A DNA stretch of 64,000 nucleotides from Haloferula rosea (GCF_016595525.1 NZ_JAENII010000004.1:1-64000), one strand, 5' to 3'; positions 8,930 through 17,262 are shown, counted from the stretch's first letter. The notes: a model not told the origin generated them from the sequence alone. Program-made: numbers and translations.

Positions 8930-8971
8930 CCCCCGCCGCTCGGAATCGGGTGGCACCACCACGATCGACCC

Positions 8972-9418
8972 ATGAAACGGACCACCATTCCTCAACTTCT
9001 GGCCTTCGTCATTGCCCTCTCACTGAGCTCTTGCGCCTCTTTCGGTAACAACACCGACAAGAAGACCGCCGAGAAGAGCGAGTGGAACATCCGCTCCATC
9101 CACCACGGCAAGGCATCGTGGTACGGCATCCGCTGCAATGGCGGCACCCACACCGCCAGCGGCGAGACACTCTGCAACCACGCGCCCACCGCAGCCCACA
9201 AGACGCTGCCCATGGGCACCAAGGTGCGCGTGACCAACCTCAACAACGGCAAGTCCGAAGTGGTCCGCATCAACGATCGCGGCCCCTACATCCACGGACG
9301 CATCATCGATGTGACCGAAGGCGTCGCCAAGCGCCTCGACTTCTACAAGCGCGGCATCGTTCGCGTGAAAGTGGAAGTGCTCGAGAAGAACAGCGAGGAC
9401 GAAGAGGAAGTTTCCTGA
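8972..9418 (+). CDS. rlpA: RlpA-like septal ring lipoprotein (lytic transglycosylase family)
   Basis: A 148-residue lipoprotein. The lipobox LSSC puts the lipidated cysteine at residue 21. The double-psi beta-barrel of RlpA follows: GKASWYGIRCNGGTHTASGE, ALPMG-type motif (HKTLPMGTKVRVTNLNNGKS), then VRINDRGPYIHGRIIDVTEG. RlpA proteins cleave denuded glycan strands at the septum in some bacteria. This copy lacks a SPOR domain, so binding to septal peptidoglycan may be indirect. The Glu-x-Asp pair of the family (SGE, NDRGP) is present. A terminator follows at 9440, so it is probably monocistronic. Confidence 0.88.
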   Translation: MKRTTIPQLLAFVIALSLSSCASFGNNTDKKTAEKSEWNIRSIHHGKASWYGIRCNGGTHTASGETLCNHAPTAAHKTLPMGTKVRVTNLNNGKSEVVRINDRGPYIHGRIIDVTEGVAKRLDFYKRGIVRVKVEVLEKNSEDEEEVS

Positions 9419-9439
9419 GCAACCCGCTCAAATCCTTCA

Positions 9440-9473
9440 CGGCTGCCCTTCCCACGAGGGGCAGCCGTTTTCA
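9440..9473 (+). terminator. Rho-independent terminator after rlpA
   Basis: A perfect 9-bp stem (cggctgccc at 9440-9448 with gggcagccg at 9459-9467) with a 10-base loop is followed by TTTT. It lies 22 bases after the rlpA stop. Confidence 0.85.
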
Positions 9474-9545
9474 TGTACGGACATCAAGTGGGGCTCGCAG
9501 GTCCTTTTGCATCGAACTTCCACTGCGCCGGACTAACCTAGTCCC

Positions 9546-10097
9546 ATGAGCTTGGGCGAAACCCTACCAAAGAACATCATCCTGATCGGCTTCATGGGCT
9601 GCGGGAAGTCAACCATCGGCCGACATCTCGGCAAGCTGCTTGGCTACCCGGTCGTGGATACCGACGAGCTGATCGAGGCCAAGGCCTCCATGCCGATCAA
9701 CGACATCTTCGCCAAGCGCGGCGAAGACTACTTCCGCCAACTCGAAGCCGCCGTGCTGCAGGAGCTGTCCGCTCCCGATGCCCCGAGGCGCATCATTTCC
9801 ACCGGCGGTGGCATCGTCACCCGCAAGGTGAACCGAAGGCTGATCAAACAACTCGGCTACGTCGTCTGGCTGCAGGTCTCCGCCGACGAGATCTACAAAC
9901 GCACCGCGCGCAACCACGACCGCCCCTTGCTCAAGACCGAGAACCCGAAACAGGTCATCGAAACCATGCTGACCGAGCGCGAACCGCTCTACTCCGACTG
10001 CTCGGATCTCACCCTGGATTCCGGGGACCTCGACGCCGAGGAAATCGCCTGCGGGATTCTCGAAAGCGCCCGCTACCACTTCTCCAGCGGCGCCTGA
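9546..10097 (+). CDS. aroK: Shikimate kinase
   Basis: A 183-residue cytoplasmic kinase that phosphorylates shikimate with ATP, the fifth step of chorismate synthesis. It shows the Walker A loop IGFMGCGKSTIG, the shikimate-binding Asp in VVDTDELIE, the Arg in RGEDYFRQLE, the glycine loop ISTGGGIVT and the lid region ARNHDRPLL. The length is typical. The ATG at 9546 lies only a few bases after a possible TAACCT -10 box, so its leader may be very short. QueG follows 23 bases later with a GTG start, suggesting an operon. DAHP synthase of the same pathway is at 28363. Confidence 0.95.
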   Translation: MSLGETLPKNIILIGFMGCGKSTIGRHLGKLLGYPVVDTDELIEAKASMPINDIFAKRGEDYFRQLEAAVLQELSAPDAPRRIISTGGGIVTRKVNRRLIKQLGYVVWLQVSADEIYKRTARNHDRPLLKTENPKQVIETMLTEREPLYSDCSDLTLDSGDLDAEEIACGILESARYHFSSGA

Positions 10098-10120
10098 CGA
10101 CAGCGATACCGACCGACCCC

Positions 10121-11134
10121 GTGTCCGCCGAATCCATCAAACAGCTCGCCGCCGAGCTCGGCTTCGACGACTGCCGCATCGCCGCAGCAGGCACCGCCAC
10201 CCACGCCGACTCCTTCCAGGCGTGGATCGATGACGGCTGCCACGGCGAGATGGGCTGGCTCGAGCGCACCCCGGAACGCCGCTGTGATCCCCGCGAGGTC
10301 CTCCCCGGCTGCCGCTCGGTCGTTTCACTCGCCATCAACTACTACCCCGGCCCGAATCCGGACACCGGCTGGCGCATCGCACGCTACTCGTGGAACGAGG
10401 ACTACCACGACCTCGTCGAGAAGAAGCTCAAGCAGATGAATGCCGCCATGGTCGAACTCGGCGGCACCCAACGCTACTACGTCGACACCGGCCCCGTCCT
10501 CGAACGCGACTTCGCCAGCGACGCCGGCCTCGGCTGGAACGGCAAGTCCACCGTGCAGATCCACCGCCACCTCGGCACCTGGTTCTTCCTCGCCGAACTC
10601 CTGACCACGCTCGACCTGCCCGCCGACGAACCCTTCGGAGACCACTGCGGAAAGTGTACCCGCTGCATCGATGCCTGCCCCACCGATGCCATCACCGAAC
10701 CGCACCGCGTGGATGCCCGCCGCTGCATCTCCTACCTGACCATCGAGCACAAGGGAGCCATCCCGATGGAGTTCCGCAAGGCCATCGGCAACCGGCTCTA
10801 CGGATGCGACGAATGCCTCGAAGTCTGCCCGTGGAACCGCTTTGCCAAACTCTCCCGAGAGTCCCGCTTCCACGCCCGCGAAGAGATTTTCGACAAGTCG
10901 ACCCGCGACTTCCTCGATCTAACCGTCGAGGAATTCCGCACCGTCTTCCGCAAGAACCCGATCAAGCGCATCAAGCTCCCCCGCTTCCAGCGAAACGTCT
11001 GCGTCGTCCTCGGCAACACCGGCACCGTCGACGACCTCCCCGCCCTCGAACGGGCCGCCCAGCATGAAGACCCCCTCGTCGCCGAGCACGCCACCTGGGC
11101 CATCGGGGAGATCAAGAAACGGGCATCTCATTGA
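10121..11134 (+). CDS. queG: Epoxyqueuosine reductase
   Basis: A 337-residue cobalamin-dependent, two-cluster iron-sulfur enzyme that reduces epoxyqueuosine to queuosine in the wobble position of tRNAs for Asp, Asn, His and Tyr. The start is a GTG (GTGTCCGCC). The N-terminal DUF1730 region contains WLERTPERR and SLAINYYPG. Two 4Fe-4S motifs follow: CGKCTRCIDACPTDAI and CDECLEVCPW. A C-terminal HEAT-like helix (HEDPLVAEHATWAIGEI) matches the longer members of the family. It probably forms an operon with aroK. Its stop lies just before a dispersed repeat at 11148. Confidence 0.94.
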   Translation: MSAESIKQLAAELGFDDCRIAAAGTATHADSFQAWIDDGCHGEMGWLERTPERRCDPREVLPGCRSVVSLAINYYPGPNPDTGWRIARYSWNEDYHDLVEKKLKQMNAAMVELGGTQRYYVDTGPVLERDFASDAGLGWNGKSTVQIHRHLGTWFFLAELLTTLDLPADEPFGDHCGKCTRCIDACPTDAITEPHRVDARRCISYLTIEHKGAIPMEFRKAIGNRLYGCDECLEVCPWNRFAKLSRESRFHAREEIFDKSTRDFLDLTVEEFRTVFRKNPIKRIKLPRFQRNVCVVLGNTGTVDDLPALERAAQHEDPLVAEHATWAIGEIKKRASH

Positions 11135-11147
11135 CCACGCCTCACCC

Positions 11148-11186
11148 CGGACCGCGTGGCACCGGCCGCGCACCAAACCGAGGCAG
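11148..11186 (-). repeat. Direct repeat, copy 1 (toxin side)
   Basis: A 39-bp element beginning ccggaccgcgtggc and ending aaaccgaggcag, matching copy 2 at 11769-11807 in 36 of 39 positions and in the same orientation. The two copies bracket the toxin-antitoxin pair. It lies between the queG stop and the end of the toxin gene. Confidence 0.85.
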
Positions 11187-11213
11187 TCTCGCCTGCTTCT
11201 TCCTCCAAGAGAT

Positions 11214-11510
11214 CTAATCGTCTTCCAGAGACTCCTGCTGAAGGGAAGGGTCCCTACGGCAGTCGAGCACCCGGTAAACGACCGCCATGTCCTCGTCCAT
11301 GCGGTAGTAGATCGCGTAAGGAAAACGCTTTGAGAGCAATCGGTGAAAGCCGAACACCTCCCGATGAATTCCGGCGTAAAGAACGAGCGAGTCGATATCT
11401 GAAAAGAGGCAGTCTTGAAAGTAGTCGCCGACACCAGGCTCCTGGCTCTCGTAGAAATCTCTCCCGGCTTGAAGGTCGAGCATTGCCGACTCAAGAAGGC
11501 TGATCCTCAT
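11214..11510 (-). CDS. RelE/ParE-family toxin
   Basis: A 98-residue protein of the RelE/ParE fold. It opens MRISLLESAMLDLQAGRDFYE, the alpha-helical opening with the Glu and Leu pattern of ParE-like toxins, and contains HREVFGFHRLLSKRFPYAIYYRMDE in fragments characteristic of the family (FPYAIYYR) followed by VVYRVLDCRRDP. ParE-type members block DNA gyrase and RelE-type members cut mRNA on the ribosome; which applies here cannot be told. Its ATG overlaps the antitoxin stop by ATGA, so synthesis is coupled. The pair is bracketed by 39-bp direct repeats. Confidence 0.88.
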   Translation of the reverse strand: MRISLLESAMLDLQAGRDFYESQEPGVGDYFQDCLFSDIDSLVLYAGIHREVFGFHRLLSKRFPYAIYYRMDEDMAVVYRVLDCRRDPSLQQESLEDD

Positions 11511-11767
11511 GAATGACTCCTCAGACGACGCTTCGCCTCCGCCCAATCGACTCGCTGCTCTTCTCCAGATTTGTACCGTCCCTCGGTCTCGTGGAGCGCA
11601 GCCTCGTGCCAAGATGGCGATTCAAATCCGTCGCCGATCGAGGTGAGATCCGACCACAGTGCCTCCATCAACCTCAGCTTCTCAACCTTGGGCAGCCGCA
11701 TCACCTCTTCTTCCACACTCACGTCCGCGAAGCTATCATCGGAAACCTCAGACCTCAAGCACCTCAT
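11507..11767 (-). CDS. Antitoxin, addiction-module component family
   Basis: An 86-residue protein of the 'addiction module protein' type that pairs with RelE/ParE toxins. The core reads VMRLPKVEKLRLMEALWSDL, then SPSWHEAALHETEGRY and the typical finish RVDWAEAKRRL. These antitoxins neutralise the toxin by direct binding. The ATG at 11767 lies at the edge of the direct repeat copy 2. The conserved part begins about 15-20 residues later, so a GTG at 11722 (giving VSVEEEVMRLP) is an equally plausible start. It is translationally coupled to the toxin and preceded on the same strand by the Mrr gene. Confidence 0.87.
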   Translation of the reverse strand: MRCLRSEVSDDSFADVSVEEEVMRLPKVEKLRLMEALWSDLTSIGDGFESPSWHEAALHETEGRYKSGEEQRVDWAEAKRRLRSHS

Positions 11768-11768
11768 C

Positions 11769-11807
11769 CGGACCGCGTGGCGCCAGCCGCGCATCAAACC
11801 GAGGCAG
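11769..11807 (-). repeat. Direct repeat, copy 2 (antitoxin side)
   Basis: The second copy of the 39-bp element (ccggaccgcgtggcg...gaggcag), 621 bases from copy 1 and in the same orientation. It fills the gap between the Mrr stop at 11818 and the antitoxin, and touches the antitoxin ATG. It may carry the promoter of the pair. Confidence 0.85.
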
Positions 11808-11817
11808 CCCCTTTCCC

Positions 11818-12729
11818 TCAAGATTCGGCAAAATAGTCGGAGTCGATTTTCTTCACATCGTATGTCGAAGCACTCGATACACCAATGCCGTGATCGAACA
11901 TCAGTTTCGCGAGGCGGGCTCCATCAATCAGGATGATCTTGGAATCGATCATCGAAACGTAGCTGAGCGCTTCAGCAGAAAATCCGGATGTCGTAATGAA
12001 GATTCCCTTCCGAGCACGTTGACCTTGAAGCGCCCCGGCAAATTTCTGGATCTCTGGACGCCCGACAGTTCCCTCCCAGCGCTTCGCCTGAAGATAGATG
12101 ATATCCAGACCCAACGGATCTTCTTTGATGATACCATCGATACCTTCATCGCCTGAACGGCCAAGGGCTTCCCCTGCATCCTTCCGGCTACCGCCATACC
12201 CCATCCTTACGACCAGATCCACAACGACTCGTTCGAGGAAATCTGGCGGGTTATCCATGATCAGGCTCAGCAACTCCGACTCGATCTGCTGACGCACCTT
12301 CAGGTATGCATTCTCCAAAGATTCCTCAGGAGTCTGGCTCTCCGGTGCATCGTCATCGCCCTCGCTCGCATCATCCCTCGTTCTCTTGCGGTTTCTGAAT
12401 TCCCGGTAGTCTTCAAACGTTCCAAGCACTCTCAGGTCGACTCGCTCAGGATACTCTTGGAGCACATGCCTGCCACGCTCAGTAATTACGGAAACAGCGC
12501 GACGAGGGGAATCTAGCAGACCTGCCTGTGAAATGTGAGTTTTCGCCCACGCTACTCGATTATCAAACAATCGAGCTCCGCCACTAGGAAGCATCTCTCG
12601 TCGCTCTTCCTCAGTCAGGTTGAACTGGTCAGCCAACTTACCAACCAGATCCCGGTTGATATGTTCGTTACCGTCTTCATGCGCAGCTAGCAAGGGACGC
12701 ATGATCGTTTGAAAATCAGGAATGGGCAT
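11818..12729 (-). CDS. mrr: Mrr-type restriction endonuclease
   Basis: A 303-residue type IV restriction enzyme that would cleave foreign methylated DNA. The N-terminal half is the Mrr_N winged-helix domain (LTEEERREMLPSGGARLFDN, WAKTHISQAGLL). An acidic linker (DDASEGDDDAPES) follows. The C-terminal nuclease domain has the PD-(D/E)xK pattern with VVDLVVRMGYGGS, GDEGIDGIIKEDPLG and YLQAKRW (catalytic Asp and Gln-x-Lys). The family length is normal and all catalytic residues are present. It is probably read into the downstream toxin-antitoxin pair through the repeat. GC content is lower than that of the neighbours, consistent with horizontal acquisition. Confidence 0.93.
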   Translation of the reverse strand: MPIPDFQTIMRPLLAAHEDGNEHINRDLVGKLADQFNLTEEERREMLPSGGARLFDNRVAWAKTHISQAGLLDSPRRAVSVITERGRHVLQEYPERVDLRVLGTFEDYREFRNRKRTRDDASEGDDDAPESQTPEESLENAYLKVRQQIESELLSLIMDNPPDFLERVVVDLVVRMGYGGSRKDAGEALGRSGDEGIDGIIKEDPLGLDIIYLQAKRWEGTVGRPEIQKFAGALQGQRARKGIFITTSGFSAEALSYVSMIDSKIILIDGARLAKLMFDHGIGVSSASTYDVKKIDSDYFAES

Positions 12730-12817
12730 TGGCTTCGTTCAATTGGTTGGCTGCTAGATGCTCGTGCAAGCTGGAGGTAACATCGTTCATCCACAAGTAT
12801 GAAGGTGTCGCCTACCC

Positions 12818-13702
12818 TCAAGCCTTCATCTTCGCCGCCTGCTTCCTCAGGCCATCCAGCACCGCCGTCGCCAGCACACCCGGCTTGCCACGCCAGACTC
12901 CCGCCACCTTCAATTCAGGAAAGCCCTTGAGCGGCATCTCGGTGACTCCCTTCGGGATCTTCATCCCGGGGATGTGGGCGCCCACCCCGACACCGAAACC
13001 ACGGCCCACGTAGGCATTGATCAAGTCGATGGAGCCCAGCTCGATGCTCGCCGGCCAGTTCAGCTTCTTCCGGGTCAACCCCTTGGCAAAGAGACGCGAC
13101 AGCGCGGAGTCATTCGAAGGGCGGATGAGCGGAAACTTCCCACACAGCGCCTTGAGCCCGGACCGCGGCAACTTCATCCCGGGAGGGAGCAGCAGCACTA
13201 GCGGGAGCGAAAGGAACACCTCGCTGCGCGTGCCACTCGGCGGACTACCATCCATCTCCGAGACGACCAGATCCACCTCCTCACGCTCCAGCAGTTCGAG
13301 CGCTTCCTTCTGCGCCACGTCGCGGAGACTCAACTCCAACTCCGGCTGCATCCTGCGCACCGACTCGAGCACATCCGGCAAATACTCACGGATCACCGTC
13401 GTCGGACCTGCCATGCGGAGATGCTTGCTTGCCGTGCCGGTCACTCGCTCAGCCACCTCTAACAGTCCCCCGAAGAAGGGCGCCGCGAACTCGTATAGGT
13501 CACGCCCGGCCGGTGTCAGCTTGAATGGCCGACGCTGGAAGAGACGCACACCCAGCTCGCTCTCGAGTTGTGAAATCTGGCCACTCACCGCCGGCTGCTG
13601 GATGCCATAGGGCATGGATCGCACGGCAGCCGTGATGCCACCCGCCCGGGCCACATGATAAAAAAGCTCGAGGTGGTGGAGGTTCGGAAGCTGCTGGGGC
13701 AT
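12818..13702 (-). CDS. LysR-family transcriptional regulator
   Basis: A 294-residue regulator. The N-terminal helix-turn-helix is clear: LHHLELFYHVARAGGITAAV, PAVSGQISQLESELGVRLFQ and RRPFKLTPAGRDLYE. The C-terminal part is the periplasmic-binding-like effector domain (RMAGPTTVIREYLPDVL, VDLVVSEMDGSPP). Unusually the second HTH helix reads YGIQQPAVSGQ where most have S/N-QPAVS. It is divergent from the desaturase gene at 13786, with 83 bases between, so it probably controls that operon; the ligand is unknown. ATG 13702 matches the family start; the frame is open to 13747. Confidence 0.9.
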   Translation of the reverse strand: MPQQLPNLHHLELFYHVARAGGITAAVRSMPYGIQQPAVSGQISQLESELGVRLFQRRPFKLTPAGRDLYEFAAPFFGGLLEVAERVTGTASKHLRMAGPTTVIREYLPDVLESVRRMQPELELSLRDVAQKEALELLEREEVDLVVSEMDGSPPSGTRSEVFLSLPLVLLLPPGMKLPRSGLKALCGKFPLIRPSNDSALSRLFAKGLTRKKLNWPASIELGSIDLINAYVGRGFGVGVGAHIPGMKIPKGVTEMPLKGFPELKVAGVWRGKPGVLATAVLDGLRKQAAKMKA

Positions 13703-13785
13703 TCCGCTATTTATCGTTTTTGTCGATGTTTCCAAGAAGATAATCAACTCACGCTCGGGCCAGCTTTCGCGGCATGGTGTGATCC

Positions 13786-14586
13786 ATGCTCTGGCTACTC
13801 ATCCTCATCGCCGGCCTCATGGTCGTCATTGAACGCCTCTGGCCCGGCCAACAACTCCCGACGGTCCGGCTCTGGTGGCTGCGCATCGTGCTCGTCAATC
13901 TGGCGCAGATCGGCATCGTCATCGCCGCCGGACTGACCTGGGACCGCTGGCTCGCCTCGGTGTCCCTTTTCAAACTCAGCGAATCAATGGGGCCATGGGC
14001 AGCGGCTGGAATCGCCTACTTCGTTTCCACCTTCATCTACTACTTCTGGCACCGCCTGCGCCACGAATCGACCTTCTTCTGGCGGCTCTGCCACCAGCTC
14101 CATCACTCGCCCCAACGCATCGAAGTCCTCGCCAGCTTCTACAAGCACCCGGTCGAGATCCTCATCAACTCGGTCCTGAGTGCCCTCATCGTCTACACCC
14201 TGCTCGGACTCTCGATCGAGGCCGCTGCCATCTACACCGCCTTCACCGCCGTGGCGGAATACTTCTATCACTGGAACCTCCACACACCCCGCTGGATCGG
14301 CTGGCTGATCCAGCGGCCGGAAAGCCACCGCGTGCACCACCAGTTCCAGCACCACAGCCAGAACTACGCCGACCTGCCCCTCTGGGACTGGATGTTCGGC
14401 ACCCTGAAGAACCCGAAGAAGTCGCCGCCGCGCTGCGGTTTCGATCCCGAGCGGGAGCAGCGTTTCGGCGAGATGCTCGCCTTCCGGGATGTGCACCAGA
14501 CCGACGCCCTCCCGCCGACCTGCTTCGGCTGCCGCAAACGCTGGGCCTGCTTCAAATCGAAAGACATCCGCCCCTCGAATCCATGA
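13786..14586 (+). CDS. Sterol desaturase/fatty acid hydroxylase family protein
   Basis: A 266-residue integral membrane di-iron enzyme. Transmembrane segments include LILIAGLMVVIERLW, IVLVNLAQIGIVIAAGL and AAGIAYFVSTFIYYFWH. The histidine clusters that bind iron are present: HRLRH, HQLHH and HRVHHQFQHH. It would hydroxylate or desaturate a lipid or isoprenoid at the membrane. A C-terminal cysteine pair (TCFGCRKRWACF) is unusual. Its stop overlaps the next start (ATGA at 14583), so it is coupled to the two following genes. The lipid substrate is unknown. Confidence 0.9.
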   Translation: MLWLLILIAGLMVVIERLWPGQQLPTVRLWWLRIVLVNLAQIGIVIAAGLTWDRWLASVSLFKLSESMGPWAAAGIAYFVSTFIYYFWHRLRHESTFFWRLCHQLHHSPQRIEVLASFYKHPVEILINSVLSALIVYTLLGLSIEAAAIYTAFTAVAEYFYHWNLHTPRWIGWLIQRPESHRVHHQFQHHSQNYADLPLWDWMFGTLKNPKKSPPRCGFDPEREQRFGEMLAFRDVHQTDALPPTCFGCRKRWACFKSKDIRPSNP

Positions 14587-15068
14587 ACCCATCGAACCTC
14601 CTCGCTATCGCCGTGCTGGGGATCGGCTCCACCCAGATGCTCGGATACCTCACCGGCTCCCGCATCCTCCGCGGCATCGGCCTGGCCAGCGGCGTCGCCC
14701 CCTTCCCGAAGGTTTTCTGTGAGGCCGACGGCTATGAGGCCTTCGCCGCGAGCTTCCATCTGGAAGGCGTGCGACCCGATGGCACCCGGTGGACCTGTCC
14801 GCTCGATCCCGAGCGCTACGCCCGGATCAAAGGCCCCTACAACCGCCGCAACGTCCACGGCGCGACCCTCGCCTTCGCTCCACGCCTGCCCGACGATCTC
14901 CGTGCATCCTTGATCTCAAGTGCCCTCTGCCCGGACTCCGACCTGAGACGCGAACTGGACATTCCCGCGGATCTGACCGACCTCAGGGTCATCATCACGC
15001 CCCGCCCCGACGAGCCCCACGGACCGTGGAGCTGCAACACGCACGGCGAACTGACCGAGATCCGATGA
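14583..15068 (+). CDS. Unknown protein coupled to desaturase
   Basis: A 161-residue protein with one N-terminal hydrophobic segment (LLAIAVLGIGSTQMLGYL) that could be an uncleaved anchor or a signal peptide. The rest is soluble, with KVFCEADGYEAFAASFHLEG, DPERYARIKGPYNRRNVHGA and a region rich in Arg and Pro. No family was recognised. It overlaps the upstream desaturase stop and the downstream HTTM start by ATGA, so the three proteins are made together. Close coupling suggests a shared role in lipid or membrane modification, but this is inference. Confidence 0.75.
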   Translation: MNPSNLLAIAVLGIGSTQMLGYLTGSRILRGIGLASGVAPFPKVFCEADGYEAFAASFHLEGVRPDGTRWTCPLDPERYARIKGPYNRRNVHGATLAFAPRLPDDLRASLISSALCPDSDLRRELDIPADLTDLRVIITPRPDEPHGPWSCNTHGELTEIR

Positions 15069-16285
15069 AAACCATGTCTCCCTGGCAGTTCACATTCTTC
15101 CGAATCCTCTTCGGGAGCTATCTGACCGTGCATTTCATACAGCTCATCCCCTGGTCGGGTGAGTTGTTCGGAGCGTACGGCCTGATGCCCGATCCGGCGC
15201 TGAATCCCGCCCACGGCATCTTCCCCAACCCGCTCGACCTGCCGCTGTCCGACGGCATGATTACGGCATTCCTCGTAGTTCTGGCCCTGCTTTCCGTCCT
15301 CTTCACCACCGGCTTGTGGCGAAAGCCCGCCGCCATCCTGATCTGGTTCGGCTTCACCGCCTTGTTCCACCGGAACAACTTGATCAGCAACCCGTCCATC
15401 CCCTACGTCGGGCTCCTGCTCATCCTCAGCCTGCTCATTCCCTCCGGCGAACCATGGAGCCGGGGAGAAAGAAACACCGCCTGGGCCATGCCGAAGTGGG
15501 TCTTCCGAACCGGCTGGATCCTGATGGCCGCCGGCTACAGCTTCAGCGGATTCACCAAACTGAATTCACCGAGTTGGGTCGATGGCTCGGCCATGCAGCA
15601 CTTGTTGGAGAACCCGCTGTCGCGTCCCGGGTGGATCCGTGAGCTCATGCTCACCCTGCCCGATGGCATCCTCTCGCTCATGACCTGGGGCACCCTTGCC
15701 GCCGAGCTTCTGTTCCTCCCGCTCGCCCTCTGGTCGCGAAGCCGCCCGTGGATCTGGCTATCCATGGTGCTCATGCACATCGGCATTCTTGGCGTCGTCG
15801 ATTTCGCCGACCTCAGCCTGGGCATGCTCATGATCCACCTCTTCACCTTCGATCCCGATTGGCTTCCCAGCAGAGCCACCTCACCGCGCGTGATTGCCTT
15901 CGATGGCGAATGCATGATGTGCTCCGGCACGATCCGTTTCCTCGCCGATGAGGACCGCGCCGATCAACTGCGCTTCACCCCGCTGCAAAGCGAACGGGGT
16001 CAGCAGATGGAGCGAGCCTGCGGCATCGCCGATGACCACGGGCCCGCCTTGGAAAGCATGCTCATCGATACCGGCGATCAGGTCCTCGAACGTTCCAACG
16101 CCGTCCTCGCCATTCTCGATACCCTCGGTGGTCACTGGCGCGCCATGGCCATCGCCGGCCGGCTGCTGCCCCGTCCAATGCGGGATGCCGCCTACAACTT
16201 CATCGCGAGACGCCGCTATGGATGGTTTGGCAAAGGCAACGCCTGTGCCCTGCCGTCCGACGCCTTGAAGCGCCGACTGCTCTGA
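15065..16285 (+). CDS. HTTM-domain protein fused to DCC/DUF393 domain
   Basis: A 406-residue fusion. The N-terminal about 270 residues contain several membrane helices and the HTTM pattern related to vitamin K-dependent gamma-carboxylases (LVVLALLSVLFTTGLWRKP, LIWFGFTALFHRN, GWILMAAGYSFSGFTKL, LMHIGILGVVDFADLSLG). The C-terminal domain is DUF393, a thiol-disulfide oxidoreductase-like DCC domain, with D280-G-E-C283-M-M-C286. Both domains are known separately or fused in bacteria. It is the last gene of the coupled trio. A role in redox or carboxylation chemistry at the membrane is possible; no substrate can be named. Confidence 0.88.
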   Translation: MKTMSPWQFTFFRILFGSYLTVHFIQLIPWSGELFGAYGLMPDPALNPAHGIFPNPLDLPLSDGMITAFLVVLALLSVLFTTGLWRKPAAILIWFGFTALFHRNNLISNPSIPYVGLLLILSLLIPSGEPWSRGERNTAWAMPKWVFRTGWILMAAGYSFSGFTKLNSPSWVDGSAMQHLLENPLSRPGWIRELMLTLPDGILSLMTWGTLAAELLFLPLALWSRSRPWIWLSMVLMHIGILGVVDFADLSLGMLMIHLFTFDPDWLPSRATSPRVIAFDGECMMCSGTIRFLADEDRADQLRFTPLQSERGQQMERACGIADDHGPALESMLIDTGDQVLERSNAVLAILDTLGGHWRAMAIAGRLLPRPMRDAAYNFIARRRYGWFGKGNACALPSDALKRRLL

Positions 16286-16908
16286 TTCGCATCGGGACAA
16301 TTGCATGCAACGGCCCTCGGTCTCCTGGATCAACTCCTTCAACAGCTCGTCGGGCTAGCACCGCCGACCCAAACGGAGTTGATCCAAGGGCAGATCATTT
16401 GGGGAAATCATGCTTTCCATATCCAGTGAGAGGATTAGACGTCCCGGATGAAACTTTCAGCTTCCGTCCATTCTGTTGGGTGCCTGGCAGGCGTGATGGG
16501 AGGATTGGAGGCGAGTGAGATCAGCATGATGGTATGGGGCCGGGAAGCGAGGCCGGGGGGAATGGTGGTAGTCATCCGGGGGGCGGACAGTCTGGCCGGT
16601 CGAGCAGTGACTGCGATCGAGTTCTCTCGAAGCAGCGCCAACCACGGATCGCTCCCGCTCTCGCGAAGTGGCATCAACGACCTGGATCAAGTCACATTCA
16701 AGAACACGCTTGATGACGACCAATATCAGCTTCATTTCCCCAGGTTGCCCGGCATACCTGACCAGTTGCAGCACCGCGCATCGTCAATGTCCGGAGATTG
16801 GTTCAGCCTGCTAGGTGCGGCACTCATATCTGCGCAGTTTTTCTATCCGTCTTGGCAGACTGAATGCAGTAACACCACCAGATCCCCTGAAATGCCGCAT
16901 TTCATCCT
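16286..16908. other. 623-base stretch without a convincing gene
   Basis: This gap separates the HTTM gene from the small membrane protein at 16909. A 166-codon plus-strand frame (16448-16948) and two overlapping minus-strand frames (16457-16774 and 16435-16677) exist, but none shows a recognisable domain, a ribosome-binding site or normal codon use. The plus frame is cysteine-poor and has no secondary-structure pattern. It could hold a decayed gene. No terminator, tRNA or repeat was recognised. Confidence 0.5.
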
Positions 16909-17262
16909 ATGCCAAAGCGACGCAAAAGGCAGACCGAACGCTGGATGAGCAAAGCCATGAAAATCCCGCTACTCATCGTTCTCGTTCCCTATTCGCTATT
17001 GTACGTGCTTTCGGGGTGGGCATTTCACCGTCGCTACGAAGTGGATTCGTTGATCAGCATGCGTGATCCCGATGTCCTCGATCGGGTGGCGGAATCAGGT
17101 TCGACTTCCGAAGGATGGACGGAGTTCCTGATCGAGACCGCAACTGGTGGGGCATGGCTGATTCAACTGCTGGCCGCGGCAATGGCAGCACTGCTCGTCT
17201 TCTACGCCTGGTTCCGAAATCCAAATGAGTGGACCGTTGAATGTGAAGTTGAGGATTCATGA
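16909..17262 (+). CDS. Small two-helix membrane protein
   Basis: A 117-residue protein with a very basic N-terminus (MPKRRKRQTERW) and two hydrophobic helices (MKIPLLIVLVPYSLLYVLSGW and GAWLIQLLAAAMAALLVFYAW). The 50-residue loop between them would lie in the periplasm. The start is uncertain: ATG 16909, 16945 or 16957 are all possible. No family was recognised. Its stop overlaps the start of the zinc-module protein by ATGA (17259-17262), so the two are translationally coupled and probably form a complex in the membrane. Confidence 0.7.
   Translation: MPKRRKRQTERWMSKAMKIPLLIVLVPYSLLYVLSGWAFHRRYEVDSLISMRDPDVLDRVAESGSTSEGWTEFLIETATGGAWLIQLLAAAMAALLVFYAWFRNPNEWTVECEVEDS

Noticed and set aside
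16448-16948. 166-codon plus-strand frame as a gene
   Set aside because: No domain, no ribosome-binding site, and it overlaps the better-supported membrane protein start.
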